Shown: positions 42,708 to 54,058, counted from the first letter of the stretch. The stretch is DNA of 64,000 nt from Megaustenia siamemsis (GCA_032433765.1 JAVIAB010000025.1:39535067-39599066), one strand, 5' to 3'. Notes: a model not told the origin generated them from the sequence alone. Numbers and translations are program-made.

Positions 42708-42920
42708 GGAGTGTCAGCCTATGAAATCAACTTTTCTATATGAAGTGTTAGCCTATGAAATCACCTTCTTTATTTTGAGTGTCAGCCTATGAAATCACCT
42801 TCTTTATTTGAAGTGTCAGCCTTTGAAATCACCTTCTTTATTTGAAGTGTCAGCCTATGATATCACCTTATTTATTTGAAGTGTCAGCCTTTGAAATCAC
42901 CTTCTTTATTTGAAGTTAAG
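42708..42920 (+). repeat. 34-bp minisatellite, about 6 copies
   Basis: Unit agtgtcagcctatgaaatca plus ccttctttatttga, with ttgaaatc variants. Confidence 0.92.
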
Positions 42921-42954
42921 GCCAAGAAATCATCTTTACCTGAAACGTCTGCGT

Positions 42955-43360
42955 GTTTAACCTTTGTGTTTCCTAGTGTTTCTAATATTCCATCAATCCA
43001 TTGTTTGCTCTTCTGTTGGCTTCTCCTGCTCTTGTGTTTCCTAGTGTTTCTAATATTCAATCAATCCATTTTTTTGCTTTTCTTTTGGCTTCTCCTACTG
43101 TTATGTTTCCTAGTGTTTCTAATATTCAATCAATCCATTTTTTGCTCTTCTGTTGGCTTATCCTGCTGTTATGTTTCTTAGCGTTTTTAATTTTCCATCA
43201 ATCCACCCTTTTCGTGTTCGGCCCTTGGGTCTGGTGTTCTCGCTACGTTTATTGCAGTCTTGTTCTGTTCTGTTTTGATCTTTCTGTGGCCAAACCATTT
43301 TATGTGTTGTTTGTTTCCTTGCGCGTTTTATTGCGCGATTTATTCCTAGCATTTTTTCTC
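42955..43360 (-). mobile_element. LINE-2 relic with internal 68-bp expansion
   Basis: The minus strand reads WPQKDQNRTEQDCNKRSENT, RPKGRTRKGWIDGKLKTLRN and ITAG, collinear with the LINE-2 tail at 7900-8035. From 43200 down to about 42965 the segment coding for WIDxxLxTLxNITVGEAKRK is present about four times, 68-69 bp apart. The array is thus a local expansion of LINE ORF sequence. Confidence 0.75.
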
Positions 43361-43714
43361 AGTTCTTCATTTCTGATATTATCTCTCAAGCCTATTTTGT
43401 TATTCTTTTTGAGTTACTGCTGTGTTGGGGCGAGTGCTCGTTTTTAACTCAATCGCCCTTGTTGGACCAGTGGTGGCATTTGTCGGATCATCTGACAAGC
43501 TTTGGTGACGTCAGGAATAAAATGAAAATATCATGTTGTCTTTTTTTCCTTTCAGTTCTTTAAGAGTGAACAATGAAGGCACCCATTGGCCAAATAAGAT
43601 TCCCGTGTGGATATAAGGAATACGTTCTTATCACGAAGTTGCGAATGTAGGAAAAAGTGACAAAAAGGAAATAGTAACTACAGGAGATAAGCACAAATAT
43701 GAAATATACAAAAT
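43361..43714. other. Spacer
   Basis: AT-rich. Some words near 43360-43440 may be further LINE-2 ORF on the minus strand. Nothing firm. Confidence 0.4.
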
Positions 43715-44262
43715 ATTAAATGCGGGGTGAGACGAAGAACAGCTCAGACAAAAGCAGCTTTTTTTTTAAAAAAATGAGGAAGATACTGTACAATCCATTT
43801 TTGACTATATAAACCAGAAAAAAAGTTTTTAAGTGTTATGTAGAGCTAGTCTTAACATATGGATATGAATCATGGACAGTTGGACAACAACAACAAAAAT
43901 CACTGGAGGCTGTAGAAATGTGGTTTTACAGAAGAATGTTGAGAATACCATGGACAGCTAAGAAGAGTAATGAAAACGTTTTGAAAGAGGCAAAAGCAAA
44001 GAGAGAGCTAATATCCAATATTAGGAATACACAATTATTATTTTTGGCCATGTAATGAGAAGGGAACAGCTGGAATATATTGTGACATCTGGAAAAATCG
44101 AGGGATGAAGAGATCGAGGGAAGGAAAGTGAAAAGATACCAGACAGCTTAAGAGAATATCTTGGCAGACGGTCAACAACAGAAATGATAAATAACTGTCG
44201 AGATCGAAAGTTGTGGAAAGACATGATCACCTACGCCAGCAGGCATGGTATTTGATGATGAT
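43715..44262 (+). mobile_element. RTE-A relic, first of a head-to-tail pair
   Basis: Encodes KKMRKILYNPFLTI, KCYVELVLTYGYESWTVGQQ, VEMWFYRRMLRIPWTAKKSN and ENVLKEAKAKRELISNIR, with stops and shifts, then the (GAT)n tail at 44253. A second RTE-A copy in the same orientation starts about 110 bp later. Confidence 0.85.
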
Positions 44263-44370
44263 GCGGGGCCGCGTGTATAGCTGCAGAGTGTTATGGATCA
44301 GCTAAACAAGTAGAAAGACAAGACATACAGTTTGTCTTCTAGATTGTTTTAACTTGTTTAGTTTGTTTAT

Positions 44371-45000
44371 TATTATTACAAGTGGAACAATATTAAAACA
44401 GGTCAATGAATTTAAATATTTGGGAACTTTGTTAACCTCAGACGGAAGATGTACAACAGAGGTGAGAAGTAGAATGGCTCAGGCAAAAGCAGCTTTCCAA
44501 AAACAAAAAAAAATGAGGAAGATATCATGCAGTCCATTTTTGACAATAGAAACAAGAAGAAGAATTCTTAAATGTTGTGTAGAGCCAGTCTTAACATATG
44601 GATGTGAATCATGGACAATAGGACAACAGACAAGGAAATCACTGTATTGTGTAGAAATGTGGTTTTACAGAAGAATGTTGAGAATACCATGTACAGATAA
44701 GAAAAGTAATGAAAATGTTCTGAAAGAGGTCAAAGCAAAAAAAAGAGCTAATTTCCAATATTAGGAAGAAACAATCATCATTTTTTTGTCATGTAATGAG
44801 AAGAGAACAACTGGAATATATTGTAACAACTGGGAAAATTGAGGGACGAAGAGATAAAGGTAAGCACAAAGAAAAGATACCAGACAGCTTAAGAGAGTGG
44901 CTTGTCAGGTCAACAACAGAAATGATAAAAAACTGTCGAGATCGAAAGTTGTGTAGAGGCATGATCACCTACACCAGCAGGCCCGGTACTTCATGATGAT
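44371..45000 (+). mobile_element. RTE-A relic, second of the pair
   Basis: The frame SGTILKQVNEFKYLGTLLTS, DGRCTTEVRSRMAQAKAAF, VEPVLTYGCESWTIGQQTRK and WFYRRMLRIPCTDKKSNENV runs to a stop at 44762. It then continues in another frame with EYIVTTGKIEGRRDKGK and DSLREWLVRSTTEM, and ends gtacttcatgatgatgag. The 5' end lacks the YADD region. Confidence 0.87.
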
Positions 45001-45254
45001 GAGTTTGTTTATTTTTAAAAGTTTGTTTTAGTTTCTCTTGTCTTTCTTTTAGTTTCTCTTGTCTTTCTTTTCTTTTAGTTCTCTCATACCATTTTATGTA
45101 TAATTTACAAATAGTGACTATTGTCTATACTGTCCCCTTTCCGACTACTACAGTCTGATTTCGGGTGGTACAGTCGCCCTCGACCAGACAAGCTAACTTG
45201 TATACTGGTACAGTCCACTTTGTACAGGCTGCATCACATCTTTTTTCATTTTAG
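45001..45254. other. Spacer with short ttctcttgtctttc duplications
   Basis: gtttctcttgtctttctttt is repeated at 45030-45075. The rest is unremarkable. Confidence 0.5.
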
Positions 45255-47150
45255 ACCATTTCAAATTTAATTGTACATGTCTTTATATCTCAGGCCAATC
45301 TATTTGTACATTTCTTTATATCTCAGGCCAATCTATTTGTACATCTCTTTATATCTCAGGCCAATCTATTTGTACATCTCTTTACACACTTCTATCAATC
45401 TATTTGTACATCTATTTATAGACACTATCCGATCTATTTGTACATCTCTTTAGATCCCACACCAGTCTATTTGTACATCTCTTTACATACTTCTATCAAT
45501 CTATTTGTACATCTATTTACATACTTCTATCAATCTATTTGTACATCTATTTGTATACTTCTATCAATCTACTTGTTCATCTATTTGTATACTTCTATCA
45601 ATCTATTTGTGCATCTATTTGTATACTTCTATCAATCTATTTGTACATCTATTTGTATACTTCTATCAATCTACTTGTTCATCTATTTGTATACTTCTAT
45701 AAATCTATTTGTTCATCTATTTGTATACTTCTATCAATCTATGTGTGCATCTATTTGTATACTTCTATCAATCTATGTGTGCATCTATTTGTATACTTCT
45801 ATCAATCTATTTGTACATATTTTTGTATACTTCTATTAATCTATTTGTACATCTCTTTACATACTTCTATCAGTCTATTTGTACATCTATTTACATCCTA
45901 CTATCAATCTGTTTGTACATCCATTTGTATACTTCTATCAATCTATTTGTACATCTATTTATAGACCCTATCCGATCTATTTGTACATCTCTTTAGATCC
46001 CACACCAATCTATTTGTACATCTCTTTACATACTTCTATCAATCTATTTGTACATCTATTTACATACTTCTATCAATCTATTTGTACATCTATTTGTATA
46101 CTTCTATCAATCTATTTGTTCATCTATTTGTATACTTCTATCAATCTATTTGTGCATCTATTTGTATACTTCTATCAATCTATTTGTACATATTTTTGTA
46201 TACTTCTATCAATCTATTTGTACATCTCTTTACATACTTCTATCAGTCTATGTGTACATCTATTTACATCCTACTATCAATCTGTTTGTACATCCATTTG
46301 TATACTTCTATCAATCTATTTGTACATCTATTTGTATACTTCTATCAATCTTTATGTACAACTATTTGTATACTTATATCAATCTATTTGTACATCTATT
46401 TATAGACCCTATCCGATCTATTTGTACATCTCTTTAGATCCCACACCAATCTATTTGTACATCTCTTTACATACTTCTATCAGTCTATTTGTACATCTAT
46501 TTACATACTTTTATCAATCTATTTGTACATCTATTTACATAATTCTATCAATCTTTATGTACAACTATTTGTATACTTCTATCAATCTATTTGTACATCT
46601 AATCTGTTTGTACATCTAGTTACAGACTTCTGTCAATCTATTTGTGCATCTATTTGCATACTTCTATCAATCTATTTGTACATCTTTTTACATACTTCTA
46701 TCAATCTATTTGTACATCTATTTACATACTTCTATCAATCTATTTGTACATCCATTTGTATACTTCTATCAATCTATTTGTACATCTAGTTACAGACTTC
46801 TATCAATCTATTTGTACATCTAGTTACAGACTTCTATCAATCTATTTGTACATCTATTTATATACTTCTATCAATCTATTTGTACATCTAGTTATATACT
46901 TCTATCAATCTATTTGTACATCTATTTATATACTTCTATCAATCTATTTGTACATCTAGTTACAGACTTCTATCAATCTATTTGTACATCTAGTTACAGA
47001 CTTCTATCAATCTATTTGTACATCTATTTATATACTTCTATCAATCTATTTGTACCCTTCAATCAATCTATTTGCACATCTATTTGTATACTCCTATCAA
47101 TCTATTTGTACAACTCTTTACAGACTTCTATCTATTTGTACATCTCAAAG
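45255..47150 (+). repeat. 34-bp satellite, about 55 units
   Basis: Unit tctatttgtacatctatttg plus tatacttctatcaa. Variants include tttacatac, cagttacagac and tctttagatcccacacc. The marker atccgatctatttg recurs at 45427, 45970 and 46411, 543 and 441 bp apart (16 and 13 units), so blocks within the array were duplicated. All plus frames are open by composition only. Confidence 0.96.
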
Positions 47151-47159
47151 ACCCCCCTC

Positions 47160-47520
47160 CAATCTATTTTCGCCCAGACATATCAGCCCTCTGTTCGGTA
47201 CAGACAGTTTTCTGTCTAGAGCTACCATATCGCCCTCTGGAGTCTGTCTCCAGCCGTGTTAAATCTGCTTTCGGCGACCCGGTGCAATTTACCTTCGATC
47301 GGCCTCAATCCGTTTTCGACTCAGACACATCAGTTGTCTGATACATCAATTTTCTGCAATCATCTTTATTAGTTTTTATTTTTATTTTTATCCCAGCTCG
47401 TGACTTAGACACCGTACTTCCTTCATGGCAGCTTGTTATTGCATGGTGTGTCGTTGATAATTCAGGTGGTTTGCTTAGTTTGTGTCTTTCAATGTAGATA
47501 AAGTACACATGCCTGCTCTG
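47160..47520. other. Spacer
   Basis: Mixed GC content. A small inverted pair (cagacag...ctgtct) lies at 47203-47217. No gene recognised. Confidence 0.5.
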
Positions 47521-47521
47521 C

Positions 47522-47660
47522 TCCTATTCTATTCTATTCTATTCTATTCTATTCTATTCTATTCTATTCTATTCTATTCTATTCTACTCTACTCTACTCT
47601 ACTCTACTCTACTCTACTCTACTCTACTCTACTCTACTCTATTCTACTCTATTCTGTTCT
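47522..47660 (+). repeat. Pentanucleotide array TATTC then TACTC
   Basis: About 13 (tattc) units change abruptly at about 47586 to about 11 (tactc) units, then mixed. As with the tetranucleotide array at 8.6 kb, one transition separates the two blocks. Confidence 0.95.
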
Positions 47661-47724
47661 ATCCATGGAACCAGTTTCAGCTTCATTTGCATTGGAGACC
47701 TACATCATAAATATATTTGGCAAT

Positions 47725-47885
47725 ATAAGACGGTTGTTTGCTAACATTTTTCGGGCACATCATGAACAGAGGAAATTTGGCATGCTTGGTTACAACTGGC
47801 AAAATACCGGGAAAGAGAGTTCGCGGACGACAAAGTGAGAACATACTGGATAGCTCGGTGTCATGGCATGAAAACAAGTCAACAT
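47725..47885 (+). mobile_element. RTE-B 3' fragment lacking the tail
   Basis: TFFGHIMNRGNLACLVTTGK, IPGKRVRGRQSENILDS and VSWHENKST follow the RTE-B C-terminus. The copy stops before the QSTTEL region at about 47885. Confidence 0.75.
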
Positions 47886-48004
47886 TCTTTAAGAAAAAAA
47901 ATTACCTGGAGGTTGAAGGAGATGGGGGAACATTTAAAGGAAAGACAAGTTAAAGGCTTGAATAATATATCTCACGTACATGTAGTTCTGTCCCTTGTTT
48001 CTTC

Positions 48005-49110
48005 TTATTCTTCTACCGTTCAACTCCCTGTGGAGCATAGGTCTTCAACAAACGCTTTCAGCTACCTGTGGAGCATAGGTCTTCAACAAACGCTTTCAAC
48101 TACCTGTGGAGCATAGGTCTTCAACAAACACTTCAACTCCCTTTGGGGTACGTGTCTTCAACAAACACTCTTAGCTCCATGTGGACCATATATCTTCAAC
48201 CAACACTTTCAGCTCACTGTGGAGCATAGGTCTTCAACCAACACTTTCAGCTCCCTGTGGAGTATAGTTCTTCAACAAACACTTTCAGCTTCCCGTGGAG
48301 CATAGGTCTTCAACCAACACTTTCAGCTCACTGTGGAGCATAGGTCTTCAACCAACACTTTCAGCTTCCTGTGGAGCATAGGTCTTCAACAAACACTTTC
48401 AGCTTCCTGTGGAGCATAGGTCTTCAACCAACACTTTCAGCTTCCTGTGGAGCATAGGTCTTCAACAAACGCTTTCTGCTACCTGTGGAGCATAGGTCTT
48501 CAACAAACGCTTTCAGCTACCTGTGGAGCACAGGTCTTCAACAAACACTTCAACTCCCTTTGGGGTACGTGTCTTCAACAAACACTCTTAGCTCCCTGTG
48601 GACCATAGATCTTCAACCAACACTTTCAGCTCACTGTGGAGCATATGTCTTCAACAAACACTTTCAGCTTCCTGTGGAGCATATGTCTTCAACCAACACT
48701 TTCAGCTCCCTGTGGAGTATAGTTCTTCAACAAACACTTTCAGCTTCCTGTGGAGCACAGGTCTTCAACCAACACTTTCAGCTCCCTGTGGAGTATAGTT
48801 CTTCAACCAACACTTTCAGCTTCCTGTGGAGCATAGGTCTTCAACCAACACTTTCAGCTCACTGTGGAGTATAGTTCTTCAACCAACACTTTCAGCTTCC
48901 TGTGGAGCATAGGTCTTCAACCAACACTTTCAGCTCACTGTGGAGTATAGTTCTTCAACCAACACTTTCAGCTTCCTGTGGAGCATAGGTCTTCAACCAA
49001 CACTTTCAGCTCACTGTGGAGTATAGTTCTTCAACCAACACTTTCAGCTCACTGTGGAGTATAGTTCTTCAACCAACACTTTCAGCTCACTGTGGAGCAT
49101 AGGTCTTCAA
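48005..49110 (+). repeat. 38-bp minisatellite grown from a LINE-4 end
   Basis: About 29 units of ctttcagcttcctgtggagc plus ataggtcttcaaccaaca. The unit is nearly identical to the C-terminal LINE-4 text at 23300-23337 (ctcccagtggagcataggtc, ttcaacaaacactttcc). The array passes directly into the rest of LINE-4 at 49090. Confidence 0.95.
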
Positions 49111-49260
49111 CAAACACTTTCCAAGCCGTTCGGTTTCTTGCCATTCTTTTAAGATCACCCAATTTCTTAACAGTTATCTTCATCTCTACTTCCATCTGCC
49201 TTCACCAAGAATATCGTGCTCTTCCGTTTTGTCTATTTCCTTGGTCCCCTTGTTTAGGTC
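49090..49260 (-). mobile_element. LINE-4 relic bordering the 38-bp array
   Basis: Collinear with 23310-23480: ggtcttcaacaaacactttc, caagccgttcggtttcttgc and cattcttttaagatcaccc, then diverging. On the minus strand it is the KxxERLGKCLLKTYAPxxxE region. Confidence 0.7.
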
Positions 49261-49299
49261 CTCGTTTAAATTAAACGTGCTCTTCTTTGTTTCTATTGT

Positions 49300-50035
49300 C
49301 TTAAATGGCATAGTGCTTCAAACATTTGCATAACAGTTCCTCGCTTGGAATCAACATGCTAATTGTTTCACTTCTCATAATCTTACATCCATAGATATTG
49401 TTCTACTTCTCATAATCTTACATCCATAGATATTGTTCTACTTCTCATAATCTTACATCCATAGATATTGTTCCACTTCTCATAATCTTACATCCATAGA
49501 TATTGTTCTACTTCTCATAATCTTAATCCATAGATATTGTTCTACTTCTCATAATCTTACATCCATAGATATTGTTGTAATTCTCATAATCTTACATCCA
49601 TAGATATTGTTCCACTTCTCATAATCTTACATCCATAGATATTGTTCCACTTCTCATAATCTTACATCCATAGATATTGTTCCACTTCTCATAATCTTAT
49701 ATCCATAGATATTGTTCCACTTCTCATAATCTTACATCCATAGATATTGTTCCACTTCTCATAATCTTACATCCATAGATGTTGTTCCACTTCTCATAAT
49801 CTTATATCCATAGATATTGTTCCACTTCTCATAATCTTATATCCATAGATATTGTTCCACTTCTCATAATCTTATATCCATAGATATTGTTCCACTTCTC
49901 ATAATCTTATATCCATAGATATTGTTCCACTCCTCATAATCTTATATCCATAGATATTGTTCCACTTCTCATAATCTTATATCCATAGATATTGTTCCAC
50001 TTCTCATAATCTTACTTCCATAGATATTGTTACTT
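49300..50035 (+). repeat. 35-bp minisatellite
   Basis: About 19 units of cacttctcataatcttacat plus ccatagatattgttc. A tatatcc variant clusters in the right half, so variants spread locally. Confidence 0.95.
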
Positions 50036-50194
50036 TATAACGCGAGTTATAATAATTTAACTAATTTCTATATTTTTCCGCTGGTTTAATTTCTAAATTC
50101 CCATGTATGTGCTGGCCTTTCTCTGGATTTATTCTGATACCGGATTAAACCCTCCCCCCCCGCCCCTTTCTCCCCACACCCTCGGTTAAGCACT

Positions 50195-50300
50195 GAAAGA
50201 AACCCTGGTTGTGAAGAGCGCGGATGTGTCGGGTTGAAAGGCGTAAATATTGCAGCATCGTCGTAAATTACGACCAGCGTAACGAACTCGTCCACGATGA
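50195..50300 (+). mobile_element. Retroposon G fragment, diverged
   Basis: gcggatgtgtcgggttgaaa, ggcgtaaatattgcag and cgtaacgaactcgtccac parallel the G core. It is short and old. Confidence 0.5.
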
Positions 50301-50489
50301 TGATGCTGATAATGAGAAATGTCCTCCTAGTAAACAACATTAGTTTGTCCATGCTTGTATGTTCGGCCCATCTTCATTTATTTTATTAACATTTCTTTTA
50401 GTAAAATGTCTCGTAAAGAATGTGAGTTTTATGTTTAAGAAAGTGAGAAGTAAGACAATATTTGGATGCTTTTATCTTCCGTTATATCG

Positions 50490-50675
50490 TCTTGATAAAA
50501 TTGAGGGACGAAGAGATAGAGGGAAGCAACGAGAGAAAATAACAGACAGCTTAAGAGAATTGCTTGGCGAAGGTCAACAACAGAGATGATAAATAGCTGC
50601 CGAAATCGAAAGTTGTGGAGAGACATGATCATCTACGCCAGTAGGCATGGTACTTGATGTTGATGATGATATCAT
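50490..50675 (+). mobile_element. RTE-A 3' fragment
   Basis: KIEGRRDRGKQREKITDSLR then ELLGEGQQQR, then cgaaatcgaaagttgtggag and atctacgccagtaggcatgg, with a tgatgttgatgatgat tail. Confidence 0.8.
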
Positions 50676-51360
50676 CTTTAAAAAAGTCATGAATAACCAT
50701 AAACAATAATAAAACAGTTACATTGTTCTGTGATGTTACAAATAGATATGATTCAGTTGAAAAAACAAGTTTTAAAAATTGATGTTGAAATATAGGAAAC
50801 CTCATATATATATTTTCATATGAAACGCAGGCACACAACAAACAAACGGTCCTGTTTTATGTACAAAAAGATCGATATAAGGTATAAATAGAACATAAAT
50901 CCTGTTATTTGATAGGAGCACAGTTTTAAAGATACTCTTAGGTTAATCATGTAGATGTGCATTCGTCTTTCATTTGTATTACGCTCCTCAGCTCAAATAA
51001 CAACTCGGCAGTTGGCTCGCTATTCAGGAACCACGAGTAAGAAATACTAAATACGAATATGCCAGAAATAACATCAGAGTGGAGTCGTAATGACAGACTA
51101 GGAGACTGGTAGTGTGTTGATGTAGCTCGGCCATGCTGGAGATCGGTGTGTTGGTTCAGAGGTTGGAGTGGGGGATGTGATGTCCACTGTTGTTAAGACT
51201 AATGAGTACAGCGGGTAACTTTCACAGTGATTGGTCCTAAAGAAATGTGTGCACTGCAGACATCACTTTTGTCTTTACTCGCGATATTTAAACATGAATT
51301 GTCAAATGTTATATTTACTCAACATTCCTGTGTGGTGCAGAAACATGGACATTCAATACG
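50676..51360. other. Spacer, no gene seen
   Basis: AT-rich single-copy-looking sequence. Open frames here have no motifs and no clean splice sites. Confidence 0.5.
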
Positions 51361-51361
51361 G

Positions 51362-52298
51362 TCATCATCATCATCATGTGCCATACCGGTTGGCGTAGGT
51401 GATCATGTCCCTCCACAATCTTCTATCTACAGTGCATCGTATCAGTTCTGTTGTTGACTGTTTTCCATGCCATGGCACCAAGCTATCCAGTATTTTCTTT
51501 CTTTGTTGTCCGCGATCTCTCTTTCCTTTTATTTTGCCAGTTGTAACCAAGTATTCCATCTTTCCTCTTCTCATGATGTGCCCGAAAAATGTTGATTGTT
51601 TCATGCTGATGTTTTTTAAGAGCTCCCTCTTTGTGTTGGCCTCTTTGAGAACTTCCTCATTGGTCTTTTTAGCTGTCCAGGGAACTTTCAACATTCTTCT
51701 GAGAAATCCCATCTCTGTGGCCTCTAATCGTCTTTTCATTTGTTTGTCTACTGTCCATGATTCGCTTCCATAGGTCAGAATTGGTTCTATATAGCACCGA
51801 TGAACTCTCTTTCTTATTTTTATTGACATAGATTTGTTGCATCAGATATTTTTCATTTTCTGAAATGCTATGAAATTTGGCCTGAGCTATTCTGCTTTTT
51901 ATTTCTGTGGTGCATCTCCCATCTGATGTTATTGTTGTGCTCAAGTATTTGAAACGTTGCACTTGTTTCAGATTTGTTTCGTGTATTTTTATGCTGCATG
52001 ATGGTGATGATTGTTTCTTTGATATGACCATTACTTCTGTTTTCTTACTATTCAGACTGAGACCTTTCTTGTTACTTTCTTTCACTATTATGTCTATCAT
52101 TTCTTGTAGTTCGTTCTCTGCCTCTGCTATTAAGACTGTGTCATCCGCATATCGCACATTATTTATGTTGTGACCGTTGACTTCAATTCCTTTTTTGTCT
52201 ACTATTGATCTCATAATATATTCGCTATAAAGTGAAAACAAATCCGGGGACAGAACACAGCCTTGTCTGAACGATATCACTACATAAACATGAAGCCT
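51362..52298 (-). mobile_element. RTE-B LINE, longest copy with YADD box
   Basis: About 940 bp on the minus strand, from inside the reverse transcriptase domain to the tail (catcatcatcatcatg at 51362). Visible in order: RQGCVLSPDLFSLYSE, VRYADDTVLIAEAENE with the catalytic YADD (codons at 52140-52151), KKGLSLNSKKTEVMV, RFKYLSTTITSDGRCTTEIK, then IEPILTYGSESWTVDKQMKR and FLRRMLKVPWTAKKTNEE, QSTFFGHIMRRGKMEYLVTT and TTELIRCTVDRRLWRDMITY. A frameshift near 51865-51885 and a TGA at 51843-51845 disable it. The N-terminal endonuclease and palm start are missing where the hexamer array begins. Confidence 0.92.
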
Positions 52299-52713
52299 TT
52301 GATATAGATATAGATGTAGATGTAGATATAGATGTAGATGTAAATATAGATATAGATGTAGATGTAGATGTAGATGTAGATGTAGATGTAGATGTAGATG
52401 TAGATGTAGATGTAGATGTAGATGTAGATGTAGATGTAGATGTAGATGTAGATGTAGATGTAGATGTAGATATAGATGTAGATATAGATGTAGATGTAGA
52501 TGTAGATGTAGATGTAGATATAGATATAGATGCATATATAGATATAGATGCAGATGTAGATATAGATATAGATGTAGATATAGATGTAGATGTAGATGTA
52601 GATATAGATGTAGATATAGATGTAGATATAGATGTAGATGTAGATATAGATGTAGATATAGATGTAGATGTAGATGTAGATGTAGATGTAGATATAGATG
52701 TAGATGTAGGAAA
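52299..52713 (+). repeat. Hexamer array (gatgta/gatata)
   Basis: About 68 gat-gta or gat-ata units between two RTE copies that point away from each other. It starts exactly at the truncated 5' end of RTE-B on the left and runs into RTE-C on the right. Long His/Leu, Ser/Thr and Tyr/Ile frames through it are artefacts. Confidence 0.96.
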
Positions 52714-52865
52714 AAATGGGGAGAATTTGGTGGAAGGAAAAGAAGACAAACAAAGAGGTTCGAAATCGGCTCAGAATGAAAAAAAAAAAGATCTAATTAA
52801 CACAACTGGGGGAAAACAGACTGACATTTTTTTAGACATGTAAAGAGACTGAATACACTACTATA
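52714..52865 (+). mobile_element. RTE-C LINE, left part
   Basis: gaatttggtggaaggaaaag and kkTNKEV-like text (aagacaaacaaagaggt) followed by aacacaactgggggaaaaca match RTE-C at 61275-61400. It breaks at 52865, where an inverted-repeat element starts, and resumes at 53882. Confidence 0.7.
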
Positions 52866-53880
52866 GTTCACAAATTCGTGCCCACAGAGTTTATTAATTA
52901 TCTCAGAAACTGTTTGATAAATTTCTGCAATTCTTTTTCGTGAATCTTAGTTTTTCACCGACCTTCAGTCTGATTTTTTGCTCTACTGTCATGCATTTGG
53001 GAAAGATTTTTGCTTATTTGTGGTATACAAAAATATGATTTTCTTGCTTCCTTGTAAATTTTAGGATTTTACAATACCCACATTTGTTGTAATCAACTCA
53101 CCAATTAAAAAGGCAAATTTCACGTGCACACCACACAATCTCAGCACCGCTTCGCACTCTTAACTTGTATGACACACGCCACTCAGAGTTTTTTTTTGGG
53201 TAATTTCATTTCCGGTTTCTTGTTAAAGTGTCCCAGAGGGGTGTTTTGACAACGTATTTACTATTAATGAATATTCTTGTATGTGTGATAATTTGTAAGC
53301 TTTTGTGAAGTGGCTACTTGATTTTTAAAACCACGAAGAGTTTAAAGTGTAAATTCATCACTATGCAAAAGGTAAATGTGTTAATGTACATGCACTTTTG
53401 CAAGGAATCTAAAAGAGGTCGGTTATATTACGATATAAAAAAAAACCAGAAAACAGAACACGGGCAGCTCTAAATATAGATAGAAAGTCTTTCAATCGAT
53501 GGATAGGACATAACTTTGGCTCTGCAGAGGCGACGGTCAAGCAAGGAAGTTTACCTATTTCTATGACGAAGATATAAAATCAAATGAAAAATTGTGCCCT
53601 ATTCAATGTAATACGGATACGCCTTTGACTTGCATTGTTAGAAAATTAACATAATTTACAGTAAAATATAATGTTTAGAGCACGCGGTTTGATATTTTCC
53701 AAAAATTATATAACAAAATACGATTTGTGCAAAATTCAAACTACCTTTGTACTTAAATGTTATAAAATCCGAAGGTCGGTGAAAAAATAAGATTTCGTAA
53801 AAAGAATTACAGAAATTCATCAGTTTCCGAGATAATTTATTAGCTCTGTGGGCATGAATTTGTGTAGGAGCTAAAGTCAT
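52866..53880. mobile_element. 1.0-kb inverted-repeat element inserted in RTE-C
   Basis: The left end (cacaaattcgtgcccacaga, then aattatctcagaaactg, gcaattctttttcgt, ttttcaccgaccttc) is repeated in reverse at the right end (complement of gaaggtcggtgaaaa ... tctgtgggcatgaatttgtg). The arms are about 105-115 bp, 52866-52980 and 53768-53880. The RTE-C ORF text resumes at once on the right. The possible target duplication is only TA or CTA. The interior has no transposase-like frame, so it is probably a non-autonomous DNA transposon. Confidence 0.75.
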
Positions 53881-53881
53881 C

Positions 53882-54058
53882 TTAGAGTGGAAGGTACAAG
53901 ATAGACGAGGCAGAGTAAGACTAACGTGGGCTGATAATATCAAAAAGATGAACGGGTGAACCTTTGACAACGTGCACTATCAAGACAAGAGACATAGTTA
54001 AAAGACGCTCCATGGTAGCCAACCTTCGATATGGAGACGGCACCCAATGATGATGATG
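53882..54058 (+). mobile_element. RTE-C LINE, right part with tail
   Basis: gtggaaggtacaagatagac, cgaggcagagtaagac, tgataatatcaaaaagatg, agacgctccatggtagccaa and ccttcgatatggagacggca are collinear with 61437-61608. It ends in (ATG)n. Together with 52714-52865 it forms one RTE-C copy. Confidence 0.75.

Noticed and set aside
45271..47219. Multiple Tyr/Leu/Ile/Cys frames
   Set aside because: Shadow translations of the 34-bp satellite.
51669..52535. 288-codon frame counted as one gene with a His/Leu-repeat N-terminus
   Set aside because: The N-terminal part is the hexamer array read through. Only the portion below about 52298 is LINE sequence.
53656..53970. 104-codon minus frame inside the inverted-repeat element
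   Set aside because: It crosses the element arm and the RTE-C border and has no transposase motif.
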